From a bacterium (lineage in GTDB: Bacteria > Bacteroidota > Ignavibacteria > Kapaibacteriales > UBA7675): 59,051 bases of DNA. The DNA lies in the NCBI GenBank assembly GCA_030430495.1, contig JAUIKM010000037.1:1-59051 (forward strand), given 5' to 3'. Within the stretch, counting starts at the first letter, position 1; every line of letters begins with the position of its first letter. Both the position numbers and the translations under genes were made by a program. The notes under the pieces were generated by a model, which was not told the DNA's origin, made no database searches, and saw nothing but the letters and a program-made list of their open reading frames with translations. Shown piece after piece: positions 33,761 to 44,418 of this stretch.

Positions 33761-36007
33761 ATGCCTGAACTCAACAGATTACCTGCATGTTTTTGCAAGA
33801 TGAGCATTGCGGTATTTCTCGTATCGCTCTCATTCTCTCTTGATAGTTATTCCCAAAAGAGCGCTGCGCATGTGTACCGGGCGCGGGACATTCAAGTGCA
33901 GGCGGCGCGTTTTTCGCTGGAAGCACCGGTTGAGCTATCCTCTGTTGAGCTGCGCCTGAGCGGACCTGCAACGGTCACGGCCGGGCGGCTGCGGGTGTTT
34001 GGGCACGAAGGCGGACTCCCGATGCCTGCAATGATGCGGGATATCATTCCTCCGATCATTTTCAGCAAACAGCACAATGGCGTCGAAACAGTTGAGTTGC
34101 GCCTGGACCAGGCCCTCTACCTTGACAACGATCAGTTTTTTCTGGCGGTCGACCAGTTGTCCGGCGGAGTAATGCTTCTGACCGACATCGAACCTACCGT
34201 TGCGGACTGCGCCACTGAAAACGGCGACGTCTACAAATCGCAACTACTCCTGCGTGGCGAGACCTGGATGACTGCGCCGTTTCGTTTCGGTATTGCGGCG
34301 AATCTTAAACAGTTAACCGTTCCATCGGTCCGCTATGTTATCGACTCCACAGCATTTGACGATGTCAGTATTGGCGAGCACAACTTGCGGGCGGCTGAAT
34401 ACAGCCGCTCGAATCTCTGTGCCGCGGATGTTAACAACGACAACTACCTCGATCTGCTTGTCAATGGTCGTTTGTACATCAATCACGCGGGGCGGCAGTT
34501 TGTCGGCAGACAAAACGGTGAATCATCGTCGGACCGTCTGTCGTTTTTCCTGGATGTTAACCAGGATGGGTATGTCGACATTGTGCGAGTGGGACAGACC
34601 GGGGCAAGGATCATGCGATCATTGGCGGGCGGCGAGTTCACTGCTGAAAAGACGATAGAATTTGGCGAAACGCTGCACCTGGACTGTTTCAGTCTGGCCG
34701 ATGTCGACGGCGACGGGCTGGAAGATGTCGTGCTGGGCGGAGACCGACTGCTGTTGTTAAAAAGCGGCGGAGAAATGGGTTTTCAAAGTGTCGAGACTAT
34801 CGGCAGCGCAGACGATGTCATCAGTCTGACCTGTATCGATTACAATCTGGACGGTTTTCCGGATCTGTCTGTTTCCTGTTTAAGCGGCAGCGACGAACTT
34901 TGGCAAAACCAGGGAGACGGCAGTTTCAGGGAAGTGCACGGCAAGGTGTTTAACACAGAGAAGGTGCGCAAGGGCCAACAGTCGCGCGCTGTATTCTGGG
35001 CCGACATCAATCAGGACGGACGTCCCGATTTTCTCTCACCCGGCGTGGTTCCTGTTGAACTCATGCAGGAAACGGAGAGGGCGGAAGCGACGCGGTTCTG
35101 GCTGAGCGCTGCGCAGCGCGGTGAGTTGCGGATGCAGCGTTGGAATGCGGACGAATATATACGCGCGGAGCAGGAGCACAGCGGCGGGCTGTGGGCTGAT
35201 CTGGACAACAATGGTTTGCTGGATTGTGTGCTGGCTCCCGCGCAGGCATGCCGGTTTACAGATGCCTATCTGCAGGAGACTCCGGGGCATTTCAAACTGG
35301 CAACACATGAGTTGGGGCTTGATGGTTTTGGCGGACTCGGGGACGTGCTGGCCCTGGATGCAGACAACGACGGAGCATTGGAAATTGTGGCGCTCAGCGG
35401 CGACAAACCGATTCTGCTGCGCAATACCGTACGTTCAGGTGATGCACTGGAAGTGCAATTGCACGCCGGCAGATCACAGGCGGGGCACGGGATCGCAAGG
35501 GCGACGGTGTTTTCAGGCGATACACAGATTACGCGTTTGCTGATCGGCGGTCGCGGGCTTGGCGTACAGGACGCGCCGCGCCTGCACTTTGGTCTGGGCG
35601 ATCAAAGCCCGGACTCGATCCACGTTTTCTGGCCGGGCGCTACCGGTCCCGAGACATTTCAGACAGTGCCGTCAACGGGCCGGATAGATCTGTACGAAGG
35701 CGGCGGCGTGAATTACGGAGATCAGCACGGCGACGAACTGGCCATCAGCGCTTATCCCAACCCATTCAGCGGCAGCGTGACGCTGGACCTGATCGTACCG
35801 GTGGCAGGTCAACTGAATCTGGAAGTTTATACGGCGCGCGGCGAACTGGTTCGCGTTCTGTTTGAGGATGAAGTCAGTGCCGGGCGCATGGTGCAGACCT
35901 GGGCGGGCGATGATGCCGCCGGTCTGCGATTGCCGGCGGGGGCATATGTTTTCCGCGCCCGCATAGGCTCTTTTGAGGCCGGCGGACAACTGACTCTGTT
36001 GGACTGA
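33761..36007 (+). CDS. secreted FG-GAP/VCBS-repeat protein with ASPIC/UnbV domain and C-terminal sorting-like domain
   Basis: The protein of about 748 residues has a signal peptide ending near SYSQ (about 35). At least seven Ca2+-binding repeat loops of the type DxNxDGxxD follow (DVNNDNYLD, DVNQDGYVD, DVDGDGLED, DYNLDGFPD, DINQDGRPD, DLDNNGLLD, DADNDGALE), typical of FG-GAP/VCBS propellers. An ASPIC/UnbV domain follows (RLLIGGRGLGVQDAPRLHFG). The last 85 residues (SAYPNPFSGSVTLDLIVP, LPAGAYVFRARIG) are a FlgD-like or T9SS type A sorting domain. The ATG at 33761 has AGGAGA just upstream. A GTG at 33743 is possible. It is probably a surface adhesin-like protein. Confidence 0.85.
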   Translation: MPELNRLPACFCKMSIAVFLVSLSFSLDSYSQKSAAHVYRARDIQVQAARFSLEAPVELSSVELRLSGPATVTAGRLRVFGHEGGLPMPAMMRDIIPPIIFSKQHNGVETVELRLDQALYLDNDQFFLAVDQLSGGVMLLTDIEPTVADCATENGDVYKSQLLLRGETWMTAPFRFGIAANLKQLTVPSVRYVIDSTAFDDVSIGEHNLRAAEYSRSNLCAADVNNDNYLDLLVNGRLYINHAGRQFVGRQNGESSSDRLSFFLDVNQDGYVDIVRVGQTGARIMRSLAGGEFTAEKTIEFGETLHLDCFSLADVDGDGLEDVVLGGDRLLLLKSGGEMGFQSVETIGSADDVISLTCIDYNLDGFPDLSVSCLSGSDELWQNQGDGSFREVHGKVFNTEKVRKGQQSRAVFWADINQDGRPDFLSPGVVPVELMQETERAEATRFWLSAAQRGELRMQRWNADEYIRAEQEHSGGLWADLDNNGLLDCVLAPAQACRFTDAYLQETPGHFKLATHELGLDGFGGLGDVLALDADNDGALEIVALSGDKPILLRNTVRSGDALEVQLHAGRSQAGHGIARATVFSGDTQITRLLIGGRGLGVQDAPRLHFGLGDQSPDSIHVFWPGATGPETFQTVPSTGRIDLYEGGGVNYGDQHGDELAISAYPNPFSGSVTLDLIVPVAGQLNLEVYTARGELVRVLFEDEVSAGRMVQTWAGDDAAGLRLPAGAYVFRARIGSFEAGGQLTLLD

Positions 36008-36079
36008 TCCATTGCAGTCCGTTAAACACATGTGGTTCGAATTTTAACGCGAAATATTTTGGATAGAAGGAGTACAACG

Positions 36080-36640
36080 GTGAGTGCAATTAAACAGAAA
36101 CTCTTGATTGCCGCCTGTCTGGCGAGCGTTCTCTGCGCGGCGGGCGCATTGACTGTCAGCCTGACGTCCGGCAACACAGGCTCGGCGACGCGACTGGCCT
36201 TCGTGCGGTCAAATGTGTTAATCTACGAATACCAGGGTATGAAGGACGCACATGCGCGTCTGGAGACACTGTCGAATGAATGGCTTGGCGAGATTAAACA
36301 AAAAGAAGAAAATCTCAAGGGACAGCAGGAGTTGATTCACAAGGCCGCCGACGAGGGCGAGGTGCCGCAGGTACTGCAGCGCGACGCCGCGGCGGCCTAC
36401 CACGAAATTGAAGCGCTCAAGTCTGAGATCGCCGGCGAGTTTCAGGAAAAGGAACAAAAGCTGACACAGGGAGCGCTCAATCAGATCAACGACTTTGTGC
36501 AGGAATACGGGCGCCGGGAAGGTTACGATCTGGTACTTGGAACCTCAAACTCAGGCAATGTGCTGTACGGCGTGGATGCTATCGACATTACCGACGAAGT
36601 GCTTAAAGAGCTTAACAGAGTGTACACGGGAAACAATTAA
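36080..36640 (+). CDS. OmpH/Skp-family periplasmic chaperone-like protein
   Basis: The 186-residue protein has an N-terminal hydrophobic signal/anchor (LLIAACLASVLCAAGALTVS), then LAFVRSNVLIYEYQGMKDAH, corresponding to the OmpH/Skp start, a long coiled-coil middle (about 70-140) and a C-terminal beta segment (GYDLVLGTSNSGNVLYGVDA). Skp-type proteins hold unfolded outer-membrane or secreted proteins in the periplasm. The GTG start at 36080 has AAGGAG at good spacing. Placed directly before giant secreted proteins, it may serve them. Confidence 0.82.
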   Translation: MSAIKQKLLIAACLASVLCAAGALTVSLTSGNTGSATRLAFVRSNVLIYEYQGMKDAHARLETLSNEWLGEIKQKEENLKGQQELIHKAADEGEVPQVLQRDAAAAYHEIEALKSEIAGEFQEKEQKLTQGALNQINDFVQEYGRREGYDLVLGTSNSGNVLYGVDAIDITDEVLKELNRVYTGNN

Positions 36641-36660
36641 ACGCCGGGGACTGAATCGCA

Positions 36661-37323
36661 ATGCCGATGCCAACTGGTTTCATACCGGGATTGACTCGTT
36701 TGCTGCCGCTTGTCGGAATATGTATTCTGCTGATTTCCTGCGGACGCGAGAAGATGGATCACGCGGAGTTGATGCGCGCTTTGGAAGATCCAACCAGGGG
36801 ACTGGTTCGGGAGCGCAGCGTGGGAGATCTGGTTCTGCGTTGCAAGTACATACCGCCGGAGCTTTCGGCCTGGCGCGAGATGCGCGGACGGGAGTTTAAC
36901 ATCGCAGAGTATCACCGGCGGGTGGCGGAGCACGCGCGTTTGCAGACCTTTGCGCTGCAGATTGCGCCTCGCGAGGACAAGGGCGCGGCGGTATCGATGC
37001 GCGGCGTGCAGGGCTACGAAGAGTTTGCGCAGCGCACGGCCGAGTTAAACTTCGGCATGGAAGATCGCCTGCGACTTGTGTCGGAGACCTGCGACATGCA
37101 TCCTGTTCTGGCTTCGCTCAACAACAGCTATGAGTTAAACAGAGCACGAACGGTGATGATGGTGTTCGCGCCGCGGGAAGGAATGGAAGAATTGCCGCAG
37201 CGGGGAACTGTTGAGGTTGTGTTTGAAGATGATTTGTTCGCAACGGGAATACATCGTTTTGTTTTTGATGCGGAAACGCTGGTTAATGCACCGCAACTTG
37301 CAATCGGGAGTTCACAGAAATGA
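36661..37323 (+). CDS. predicted lipoprotein of unknown function
   Basis: The 220-residue protein has a lipoprotein signal with lipobox LISC (Cys about residue 27). The rest is soluble, and I recognise no domain. The stop codon overlaps the start of the 2119-residue protein gene (ATGA at 37320-37323), so the two are translationally coupled and probably work together. Confidence 0.78.
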   Translation: MPMPTGFIPGLTRLLPLVGICILLISCGREKMDHAELMRALEDPTRGLVRERSVGDLVLRCKYIPPELSAWREMRGREFNIAEYHRRVAEHARLQTFALQIAPREDKGAAVSMRGVQGYEEFAQRTAELNFGMEDRLRLVSETCDMHPVLASLNNSYELNRARTVMMVFAPREGMEELPQRGTVEVVFEDDLFATGIHRFVFDAETLVNAPQLAIGSSQK

Positions 37324-40300
37324 CGCCGCGACCCAGATGGATGAAAACGGCCGCATGGCTGCTTACTGTTTGTTTTATCGCCGAGTTTGCCGCGCCGGGT
37401 CTGAGTTATGCTTTGACCTCGGGGCCGTCGCAGCCGGAGTTTTCCAGTTTTGAGCCGGTTGCGACGACCGGCATGGTCAACGAGTTCAGCGGCGGGTTTA
37501 CCTACAACCTGCCGGTGGTTCAGATACCGGGCGCCAACGGCGGCGGTTATGCGCTTTCGCTGTCCTACCACAGCAATCACACGGCTGCAGAAGATGCATC
37601 CTGGGTCGGTTACGGATGGTCGTTAAACCCTGGCGCGATCAACCGGGGGAAACGAGGTTTTCCGGACGACGCGCATTCGGTAGATGTGAAGTATTACAAC
37701 AAGATGCCCAAGAACGAAACCTATGCTGTAGGGGCGAGTGTGTCGGGGCAGGCGTTCAGCCATGAGGACTTTCCGATAGGTTTAAGTGCAAATTCGATGA
37801 TTCGCTACAATAGCAATACTGGATTTTCAACTGTGCAGGGCTATGGGCTTTCCGTTGCGGGTGTCGCAAATTTTGGTTACCGGATCGAGGATGGCTACGG
37901 CAAGTTCAGTTTGGTGGTTACACCGCTAAATCTGATAACAAAACTGTTAATGAAATCAACCGACTTTGATGAGCTCGCGAATGATCTGTTTGGTGTGGAA
38001 TGTGCTGAAGATTCTCCTGCAAACGGCATAGACCAGCTGCTGGACCTTGGAAAGAAAAACCAGGAACATAACAGCTCGATGAGTGAAGTTGCAGGAAGAT
38101 TGAGCGCATACCAAGGTCGGGCCAGCAGCGTGCAGTCGTTGCCATTAAATGCCCCCAAATATTCCGGTGCATATTATACCATTAACATTCGCGGACATGC
38201 CTCTGCTGCTCCGAGTTCACCCGGTCAGATTGGCCCAATTTTTGGTCTGACCGGAAGTTATTCTTGGCAACAGCCTACAGGTGAGCAGACCAAACAGGCA
38301 TATGGATACATGTATTCCGGTGAAGCGTACAAGTTTGACACACGCGATGATGCCGTGTTCGACTATATGACCGAAAAATCGGGCGACTTTACGCGCAAGG
38401 ACCGATATTTGGGGATTCCCTTTAACAATTCCGACAACTTCGCCGTGAGCGGAGAAGGTTTGTCGGGGGCATTTCGCTTGCACAATCGCAGGCCGGGAAT
38501 TTTCCATCCCAACCGCGCCAAGAGTACACTGGGGAATTATTCAATTGCACCTGAAATAAGTTGGGGGACACATTGGGGTATTGGCGGCGAAGCCAAAGTT
38601 GGACTTCAGCGTGTAAATGTCAATGAATGGATGGGTTCCTTAACCGGAGCGTTGAACTTTTCCAGTGATTATGATTCAAGCGGATACTTTTACGATGGAG
38701 AGCCGTATTTCTTTCGTTTTTCAGGCGACAAAGGTGGAACGGCAGTGTTTGACGGTGATGATGACCCTATTTCAACGGAATTTTCAGGTTTTTCCAGGGC
38801 ACCCGCCCCGGATACCAGCAAGTTCCACGTGTTCATGAATGAAGATGTGCGGCCGGGGCGATCTTCCTTGATCTGCTACAATACCAATGCCGAAATGCTG
38901 GACACAATCGGCGGCGTTAACTATCGGGCGTTTACACGCGACAGTATGAACCTGTTTGGTCATGTCGACAGGACCGACCCGGTATTGCAAAAACAGATCG
39001 GTGAGATTGCGATTGTTAACAAATCCGGCAATTCTTTCCAGTATGGTCTGCCGGTGTATTCACGCAATGAACGCTCGATGCGTTTTGTGATGAGCGACGG
39101 CGGCGTGATCGACAATTCCTACCTGTATGTCGGGCGGCATGAGTCGTCGCACAGCAATGTCAGTGGTCAGTCGAGCGCCACGGCCTATGCTTCCAGCTAT
39201 CTGTTAACGGCAATCACAACTCCGTCCTATCTGGACCGCACCGGCGACGGTCCAACAGATGACGACTTCGGAGGTTATACGCGTTTCGACTACCGCCGTA
39301 CAGCGGGAACCTACGACAAATCCGGCGATGATACTGATGACGAATGGTATAAGTGGCGCTCGCCCTATACCGGTTATCACTACGATCCAGGTAAACTGAT
39401 AACCAATAATGACAATGCCGGCACCGTGTCGTCGGGAGAAAAAGAACTGTATTACCTGCAAAAGGTGGAGACACGCTCCCACATAGCCTACTTTATCTGC
39501 AATAAAAGCGCCGACACAATTTCCCGCAGCGGGCTGTCGGACCTGATTCTGTCGGGTTCCGGTGACGAGCGTTTTGACGCATACGAGGCGTATCGCAATT
39601 CGTCTGAAGACGCAATCGAAGAAGAAAAAAAAGCGGCTGCCGGACAGGGACTGGAAGCCTACGACGGCAACTGGACGAGTGATCTCAGCGGACGAACATT
39701 TGACGGTCACACGCAGGTAGCCATGAACGAAAGTAAACAAAGCGTGCAGACACCCAACAAAAATGAATACCTGGAGCGAATTGTCGTTTATGCCAAGAAT
39801 GCCAACGGCGATCCCGAGAAACTCTTAAAGACGGTGCATTTTGAGTATGACTATTCATTGATGTACTCACATCCGCAGGGTTACAACGCCTATTTCATTC
39901 ACCGCGATACAGTGCATTCTTACACAGGTGCCGACTCGATAATTACAAATGACACCATCTACTACGGCGCCGGCCGTCTGAACTCGGCTACCAACTACAG
40001 CATAGACGGCGTGCATCCGGATCATGCCTCGACGCACGTCACGCAGTACAAACAAGGCAAATTGACGCTTAAACGCGTCTGGATGGAATACGAGGGTGTC
40101 GTCAACGCGCGCATCAGTCCTTATGACTTTGAGTATTCCTACAAGTGCGACGACGACACACACTTTGCAGCTGAGGTCAAATCGCGTTATCCCGATATTG
40201 TGTCGGCGATGAACGAAGTCAGCGACTCCTGCGGAACTAACGCAAGTGTCAACGAAAATCCGCCTTACCACATCAGCGCCTACGACAGGTGGGGATTCTA

Positions 40301-43300
40301 CGATCCATCAATGCCGGCGCGACGACGAATTCACAAACCGTACGTGCCGCAGAATCCCCGTTCTTACTCGGATCCGGCCGTTTGGCACCTCAAGACAATT
40401 CGATTGCCTTCAGGGGGGGAGATACACGTTCAATACGAACGCAACAGGTATTCTTATGTCCAGGATCAACCGGCGATGGCGATGGTTAAATTGTTCGACG
40501 TGGAATTCAAAGAGAATAACACGTACCGCTGTTACCTGGAGGTGGATTCCGAACTCGGGGTGACAGATTCCAGTGAAATGCGGGAACTGGCTTCTAAAAT
40601 ACACAAAGAGCTCGGCCCGGGGAGCGGCGAGCGGGTGTTTTTCCGCTTTTTATATCAAATGAAAGATTGTCACATAAGCCATAAGACAAAGTCATTTCCG
40701 CAACAAGGATGCGACTACGTCAGTGGCTACAGCAATATTGTTAATACCGGAGTATCAGAATACCTTAGAGAAAAGAGACTTTGGGTGGATCTACGCAGCG
40801 ACTTTACTCCAGTTGATATTGCTCACGAGTACATTAAGGCCAACCGGGCCAAAAACTATGCGTGCGACAGCCAGGTCGAGTTGAATAATCCCGACTTTAC
40901 GAGTGCAAGTTTCTGGAATAGTTTATTGGCGTTTTTGCCGGCAGAACCGCTGATTGAGCAGTTTATCTCCCTGGTACTTGACGTCGATGGACCACCAATT
41001 GCTGAATATTCCTATCTCCGTATTCCACTTACACGCGCCAAGTACGGCGGCGGCGTCCGTGTTAAACGCCTCCTGATGTACGATGACGGCCTGGAGTCGG
41101 GCGACGCCGTTCTGTATGGCACGGAGTATTTGTACGAAAATGAAGACGGCAGTTGCAGCGGCGTGGCAACCAATGAACCATCGGAAGGGCGAGAAGAAAA
41201 CTCGGTTGTACGTTATTTGAAAAAGCGCGACGACCGCAACTTCCTGGAGTTCCTGGCGGCCGGTTCAGACCTTGCGCAAGGAGAGGGTCCGCTTGGTGAG
41301 ACTTTGTTGCCGGGACCGACAGTCAACTACGCACGCGTTGTGACAAAAAGCATTCACTCCGGAAAAACCTCAACCGGATTTACCGTGACGGAGTTTAACA
41401 CGGTACGCGACTATCCGATGAAGGCCAGAAATACTTCATTGAATCTGGAAACGAGTATCGTCGATGCAGTTCTGGAGGTTCTATTGCAGTCTTCGATGAG
41501 CAGATACTGGGCCAGTCAGGGTTATGCCTTTGAACTCAATTCGATGCACGGCCAGCAGAAACGCATTGCCAAATACGGCGGAGAATACGACCCCGACGAT
41601 CCCGGCAAATCGTATCTGGTTGAGTCCGCTGAGTTCGAGTATTATGAACCGGGCGAAAAGATTCCGATGTTTAACGGTCCGTCCGAGGCGATCACCTTTG
41701 AAAGCCCCGGTAAAGAAGTTGAGCTGGTCACCGAAGCCAAAGAAGTGGAAGATCGCACTGATTTCTTCGCGGTTTCGGCGGATGGCGGGTTCAAGTTCCC
41801 CGGTTTACTGTTGACGCCGGATCCTTTTTTCACGTTCGACAGACCGAATTACACCTACGACGAAGCAATCGTAAAAACCTACGTCACAAACAAGATTGTG
41901 CATTACCCCGTTTTCCAGAAGTCGATAACGACCTTCAAGGAAGGCATCCAGCATAAACAAACCTTTGCCGCATTTGATCCGGCCACAGGCGAGCCTGTAA
42001 TCACGTTGAACGCCGATGCCTTTGACGGCCTGAATCTGCCGCAGAGCGCCGACCACAAGGGCAGCTATGCCAGCTACAGTTTCCCGGCCTGGCAGCAGTA
42101 CCCGCAATTGGGGCAGGCGGCATATAACTACCGTCTGCGCGGCTTCGGCGCAACCTACAACCAGGGAAGCAAAATTCTGGCGGTGACGTCCGGCGGGGAG
42201 CGCATCGGCGTGGGCGACAAAATCAGATTGCGCGCGGGCGCCGGTCTGCACGCGCTCTACGACGTGACAGGCGTTGGCGCAGGCGGAACAAGCATAAACC
42301 TGCAACTGGTTTCGCACAGCTTTGATCTGGCCGGCGGGACGGTCGACTGGGAAATCATCCGCAGCGGCCGCCGCAACCAGCTCAACATTTCGGCCGGCTC
42401 ACTGACAACGTATGGACGCGATTCGGCCGATGTCGTCGGCACGAGCGACCTGACACAGCTCAGCAGCGGCGTTGTTTCGGCAAGTGCGACGGTTTTCAGC
42501 GATTACTGGCCCTACGATGCGGGTCTGTACGGCGAAGTGTTTCCCGGCAGCATGAATACGCCGACCGACTACGAGACGGGCGTGCGCGGCCGCTTACGAC
42601 CTTCGCGCAGTTATGTGTATCGCCGCGACGTACAATCCGGTGTAGCCGCCTCGACGGATCGCAACTACAACGACGCCGGCGTCATGAGCGGCTTCAGCTT
42701 CTTTGACTGGGCAAACACCGGCAACAACGGCGCAAACTGGGTCGGATTGACCGAGGTGACGAAAGTCTCGCCGCATGGCGAGGTACTCGAAGAAGTCGAT
42801 GTGTTGGGCATTCCGTCCGCCGCACGTTTTGCGCACTCCAATCAGGTGCCGCGCATGGTGGCGGCCAATGCCGAATTCGGCAGTCTGGTATTCCGCTCAT
42901 TCGAAGAAGGCGACGGCAACAGCGCCGGCACGGCGCACTCCGGCGACAATTCCTTTGAGCTGACCAGCGCGGGTTACATAACGGTCGACAGTCTGGAAGG
43001 CAGCAGCAGGCTGCGTGCCAGCGGTGCGCTGATGCAGGTCTGGACCAGGGGCGGGCCCGTGCCGTCCATCAACGCCCGCATTGACGGCAACAGCGTCAGC
43101 CTGCAGAAGATTGCACAGAGCGGCGAGTGGACGCTGTACGAAGGCAGCGTTGCCGCCAATCTGCTTAGCGCGAGTGGAACACTGGATGTTGAAGTTATCC
43201 GGGCGACGGACAGTACGTACATTGACGACTTCCGCGTACAGCCGCTCGACGCCCAGGCGAGCTGTTATGTCTACGACCCGGCCAATCTGCGGCTGATCAC

Positions 43301-43679
43301 CCAGTTTGATGACCAACACTTTGGACTGTACTACCAGTACACGGCCGAAGGCAAGCTGGCGCGCCGGCTGATTGAAACAGTGGACGGCATGAAAACCGTG
43401 CAGGAGAGCCAGTACCATACGCCCCTGGCGGACAGAAGCACGTACGGGCTGGGAGGCGCGCAGATCAGCAGCCTGGTCTTGTCTTCCACATACGACAATG
43501 TTTCGCCGCAGTACCTGCCGATGCCGCCGATGCGGGATGCTTCGCCCGGCAGTTTGCCGATCAAACGCGACAAGGACGGATCGTTTGACATTCTGGATGT
43601 GAATCTGAAAGGCAGCGACGGTAAAGTAAACATACTTAACATCGATACGCTTCAGTTCGGTAAAGAGGAGAACAATTAA
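37320..43679 (+). CDS. giant secreted RHS-associated surface protein
   Basis: The 2119-residue protein has a signal peptide (about 1-30). It resembles the non-repeat partner proteins found beside RHS genes in Bacteroidota. The N-terminal segment GGGYALSLSYHSNHTA and SWVGYGWSLNPGAINR matches the SpvB/RHS-type shell start. The C-terminal part contains CYVYDPANLRLITQFDDQHF and YYQYTAEGKLARRLIET, typical of these proteins. The middle 1500 residues are beta-rich with no catalytic motif I recognise. There is no toxin-like C-terminus, and the last 60 residues are short and polar. It may build part of a shell or surface scaffold. The next gene starts at the base after its stop. Confidence 0.78.
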   Translation: MTPRPRWMKTAAWLLTVCFIAEFAAPGLSYALTSGPSQPEFSSFEPVATTGMVNEFSGGFTYNLPVVQIPGANGGGYALSLSYHSNHTAAEDASWVGYGWSLNPGAINRGKRGFPDDAHSVDVKYYNKMPKNETYAVGASVSGQAFSHEDFPIGLSANSMIRYNSNTGFSTVQGYGLSVAGVANFGYRIEDGYGKFSLVVTPLNLITKLLMKSTDFDELANDLFGVECAEDSPANGIDQLLDLGKKNQEHNSSMSEVAGRLSAYQGRASSVQSLPLNAPKYSGAYYTINIRGHASAAPSSPGQIGPIFGLTGSYSWQQPTGEQTKQAYGYMYSGEAYKFDTRDDAVFDYMTEKSGDFTRKDRYLGIPFNNSDNFAVSGEGLSGAFRLHNRRPGIFHPNRAKSTLGNYSIAPEISWGTHWGIGGEAKVGLQRVNVNEWMGSLTGALNFSSDYDSSGYFYDGEPYFFRFSGDKGGTAVFDGDDDPISTEFSGFSRAPAPDTSKFHVFMNEDVRPGRSSLICYNTNAEMLDTIGGVNYRAFTRDSMNLFGHVDRTDPVLQKQIGEIAIVNKSGNSFQYGLPVYSRNERSMRFVMSDGGVIDNSYLYVGRHESSHSNVSGQSSATAYASSYLLTAITTPSYLDRTGDGPTDDDFGGYTRFDYRRTAGTYDKSGDDTDDEWYKWRSPYTGYHYDPGKLITNNDNAGTVSSGEKELYYLQKVETRSHIAYFICNKSADTISRSGLSDLILSGSGDERFDAYEAYRNSSEDAIEEEKKAAAGQGLEAYDGNWTSDLSGRTFDGHTQVAMNESKQSVQTPNKNEYLERIVVYAKNANGDPEKLLKTVHFEYDYSLMYSHPQGYNAYFIHRDTVHSYTGADSIITNDTIYYGAGRLNSATNYSIDGVHPDHASTHVTQYKQGKLTLKRVWMEYEGVVNARISPYDFEYSYKCDDDTHFAAEVKSRYPDIVSAMNEVSDSCGTNASVNENPPYHISAYDRWGFYDPSMPARRRIHKPYVPQNPRSYSDPAVWHLKTIRLPSGGEIHVQYERNRYSYVQDQPAMAMVKLFDVEFKENNTYRCYLEVDSELGVTDSSEMRELASKIHKELGPGSGERVFFRFLYQMKDCHISHKTKSFPQQGCDYVSGYSNIVNTGVSEYLREKRLWVDLRSDFTPVDIAHEYIKANRAKNYACDSQVELNNPDFTSASFWNSLLAFLPAEPLIEQFISLVLDVDGPPIAEYSYLRIPLTRAKYGGGVRVKRLLMYDDGLESGDAVLYGTEYLYENEDGSCSGVATNEPSEGREENSVVRYLKKRDDRNFLEFLAAGSDLAQGEGPLGETLLPGPTVNYARVVTKSIHSGKTSTGFTVTEFNTVRDYPMKARNTSLNLETSIVDAVLEVLLQSSMSRYWASQGYAFELNSMHGQQKRIAKYGGEYDPDDPGKSYLVESAEFEYYEPGEKIPMFNGPSEAITFESPGKEVELVTEAKEVEDRTDFFAVSADGGFKFPGLLLTPDPFFTFDRPNYTYDEAIVKTYVTNKIVHYPVFQKSITTFKEGIQHKQTFAAFDPATGEPVITLNADAFDGLNLPQSADHKGSYASYSFPAWQQYPQLGQAAYNYRLRGFGATYNQGSKILAVTSGGERIGVGDKIRLRAGAGLHALYDVTGVGAGGTSINLQLVSHSFDLAGGTVDWEIIRSGRRNQLNISAGSLTTYGRDSADVVGTSDLTQLSSGVVSASATVFSDYWPYDAGLYGEVFPGSMNTPTDYETGVRGRLRPSRSYVYRRDVQSGVAASTDRNYNDAGVMSGFSFFDWANTGNNGANWVGLTEVTKVSPHGEVLEEVDVLGIPSAARFAHSNQVPRMVAANAEFGSLVFRSFEEGDGNSAGTAHSGDNSFELTSAGYITVDSLEGSSRLRASGALMQVWTRGGPVPSINARIDGNSVSLQKIAQSGEWTLYEGSVAANLLSASGTLDVEVIRATDSTYIDDFRVQPLDAQASCYVYDPANLRLITQFDDQHFGLYYQYTAEGKLARRLIETVDGMKTVQESQYHTPLADRSTYGLGGAQISSLVLSSTYDNVSPQYLPMPPMRDASPGSLPIKRDKDGSFDILDVNLKGSDGKVNILNIDTLQFGKEENN

Positions 43680-44408
43680 ATGCAGATCCAATCCGGAAAA
43701 CGCGGCGTGCCGTACAGCCTTGCCCTGGCAGTTGTTTTACTCGGCATGTTAACCGCCGGAGTTCACGCGGCGGACCCAACGCCCTGTGAACCATGCCGAT
43801 GGACGAACGATCCGTGGAGTGCGGATACGAGTTACGAAGTGACTCTATACGAACAGTACTGTAAAGCGACAATCTTTTATAAAACACGGAAGTGTTTACA
43901 CGACGGTTGCAATGAGGTGCAGATTGACAGAATATTGTTTTCCGATAGCTGTAATATGTCTTCTGTTGAAGAATTTTCAGCATTTACAAGATTAGGAAAC
44001 GTGTTCTACGACTTTGTCAATAACAATCCAATGAGTTTTCCGCCGAACAATGCAGGGGAAAGCAGTTGCTGGCGTTTTGTCACCCCTCGTTGTTGGCGTA
44101 CGGCAACAATCCCTTGTACCGGTGACGGAGGATACGGTAATCCATCACACAATTTAATTGCCTGCAGCGAGACCGACTGCTGTGTCTCGCAGGTTGTCGT
44201 GGTGAAGGACGGTTGCTCGGAGCTGCATTTCCATGAGTATCCATTGGATGAAGATTATTCTGGGTTGACTGGTTTCAGCGACATGTATGATCCCGATAAA
44301 GATTGTGAAGAATGTACGCCGTTGATTGGTGGGGGACCTTCGATCGAGTGTGCGAACTATTGTGTTAAGTTGATTTTTGAGGGCCTTGTCAAACTCTATT
44401 CAAACTAG
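43680..44408 (+). CDS. secreted cysteine-rich protein
   Basis: The 242-residue protein has a signal peptide (cut near VHAADP). I count 17 Cys in the mature part, including a CC pair and CEEC, which suggests a disulfide-stabilised extracytoplasmic fold. No family is recognised. TAA of the giant gene and ATG here are adjacent (TAAATG), so it is in the same operon. Confidence 0.72.
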   Translation: MQIQSGKRGVPYSLALAVVLLGMLTAGVHAADPTPCEPCRWTNDPWSADTSYEVTLYEQYCKATIFYKTRKCLHDGCNEVQIDRILFSDSCNMSSVEEFSAFTRLGNVFYDFVNNNPMSFPPNNAGESSCWRFVTPRCWRTATIPCTGDGGYGNPSHNLIACSETDCCVSQVVVVKDGCSELHFHEYPLDEDYSGLTGFSDMYDPDKDCEECTPLIGGGPSIECANYCVKLIFEGLVKLYSN

Positions 44409-44418
44409 CGGTCATCCG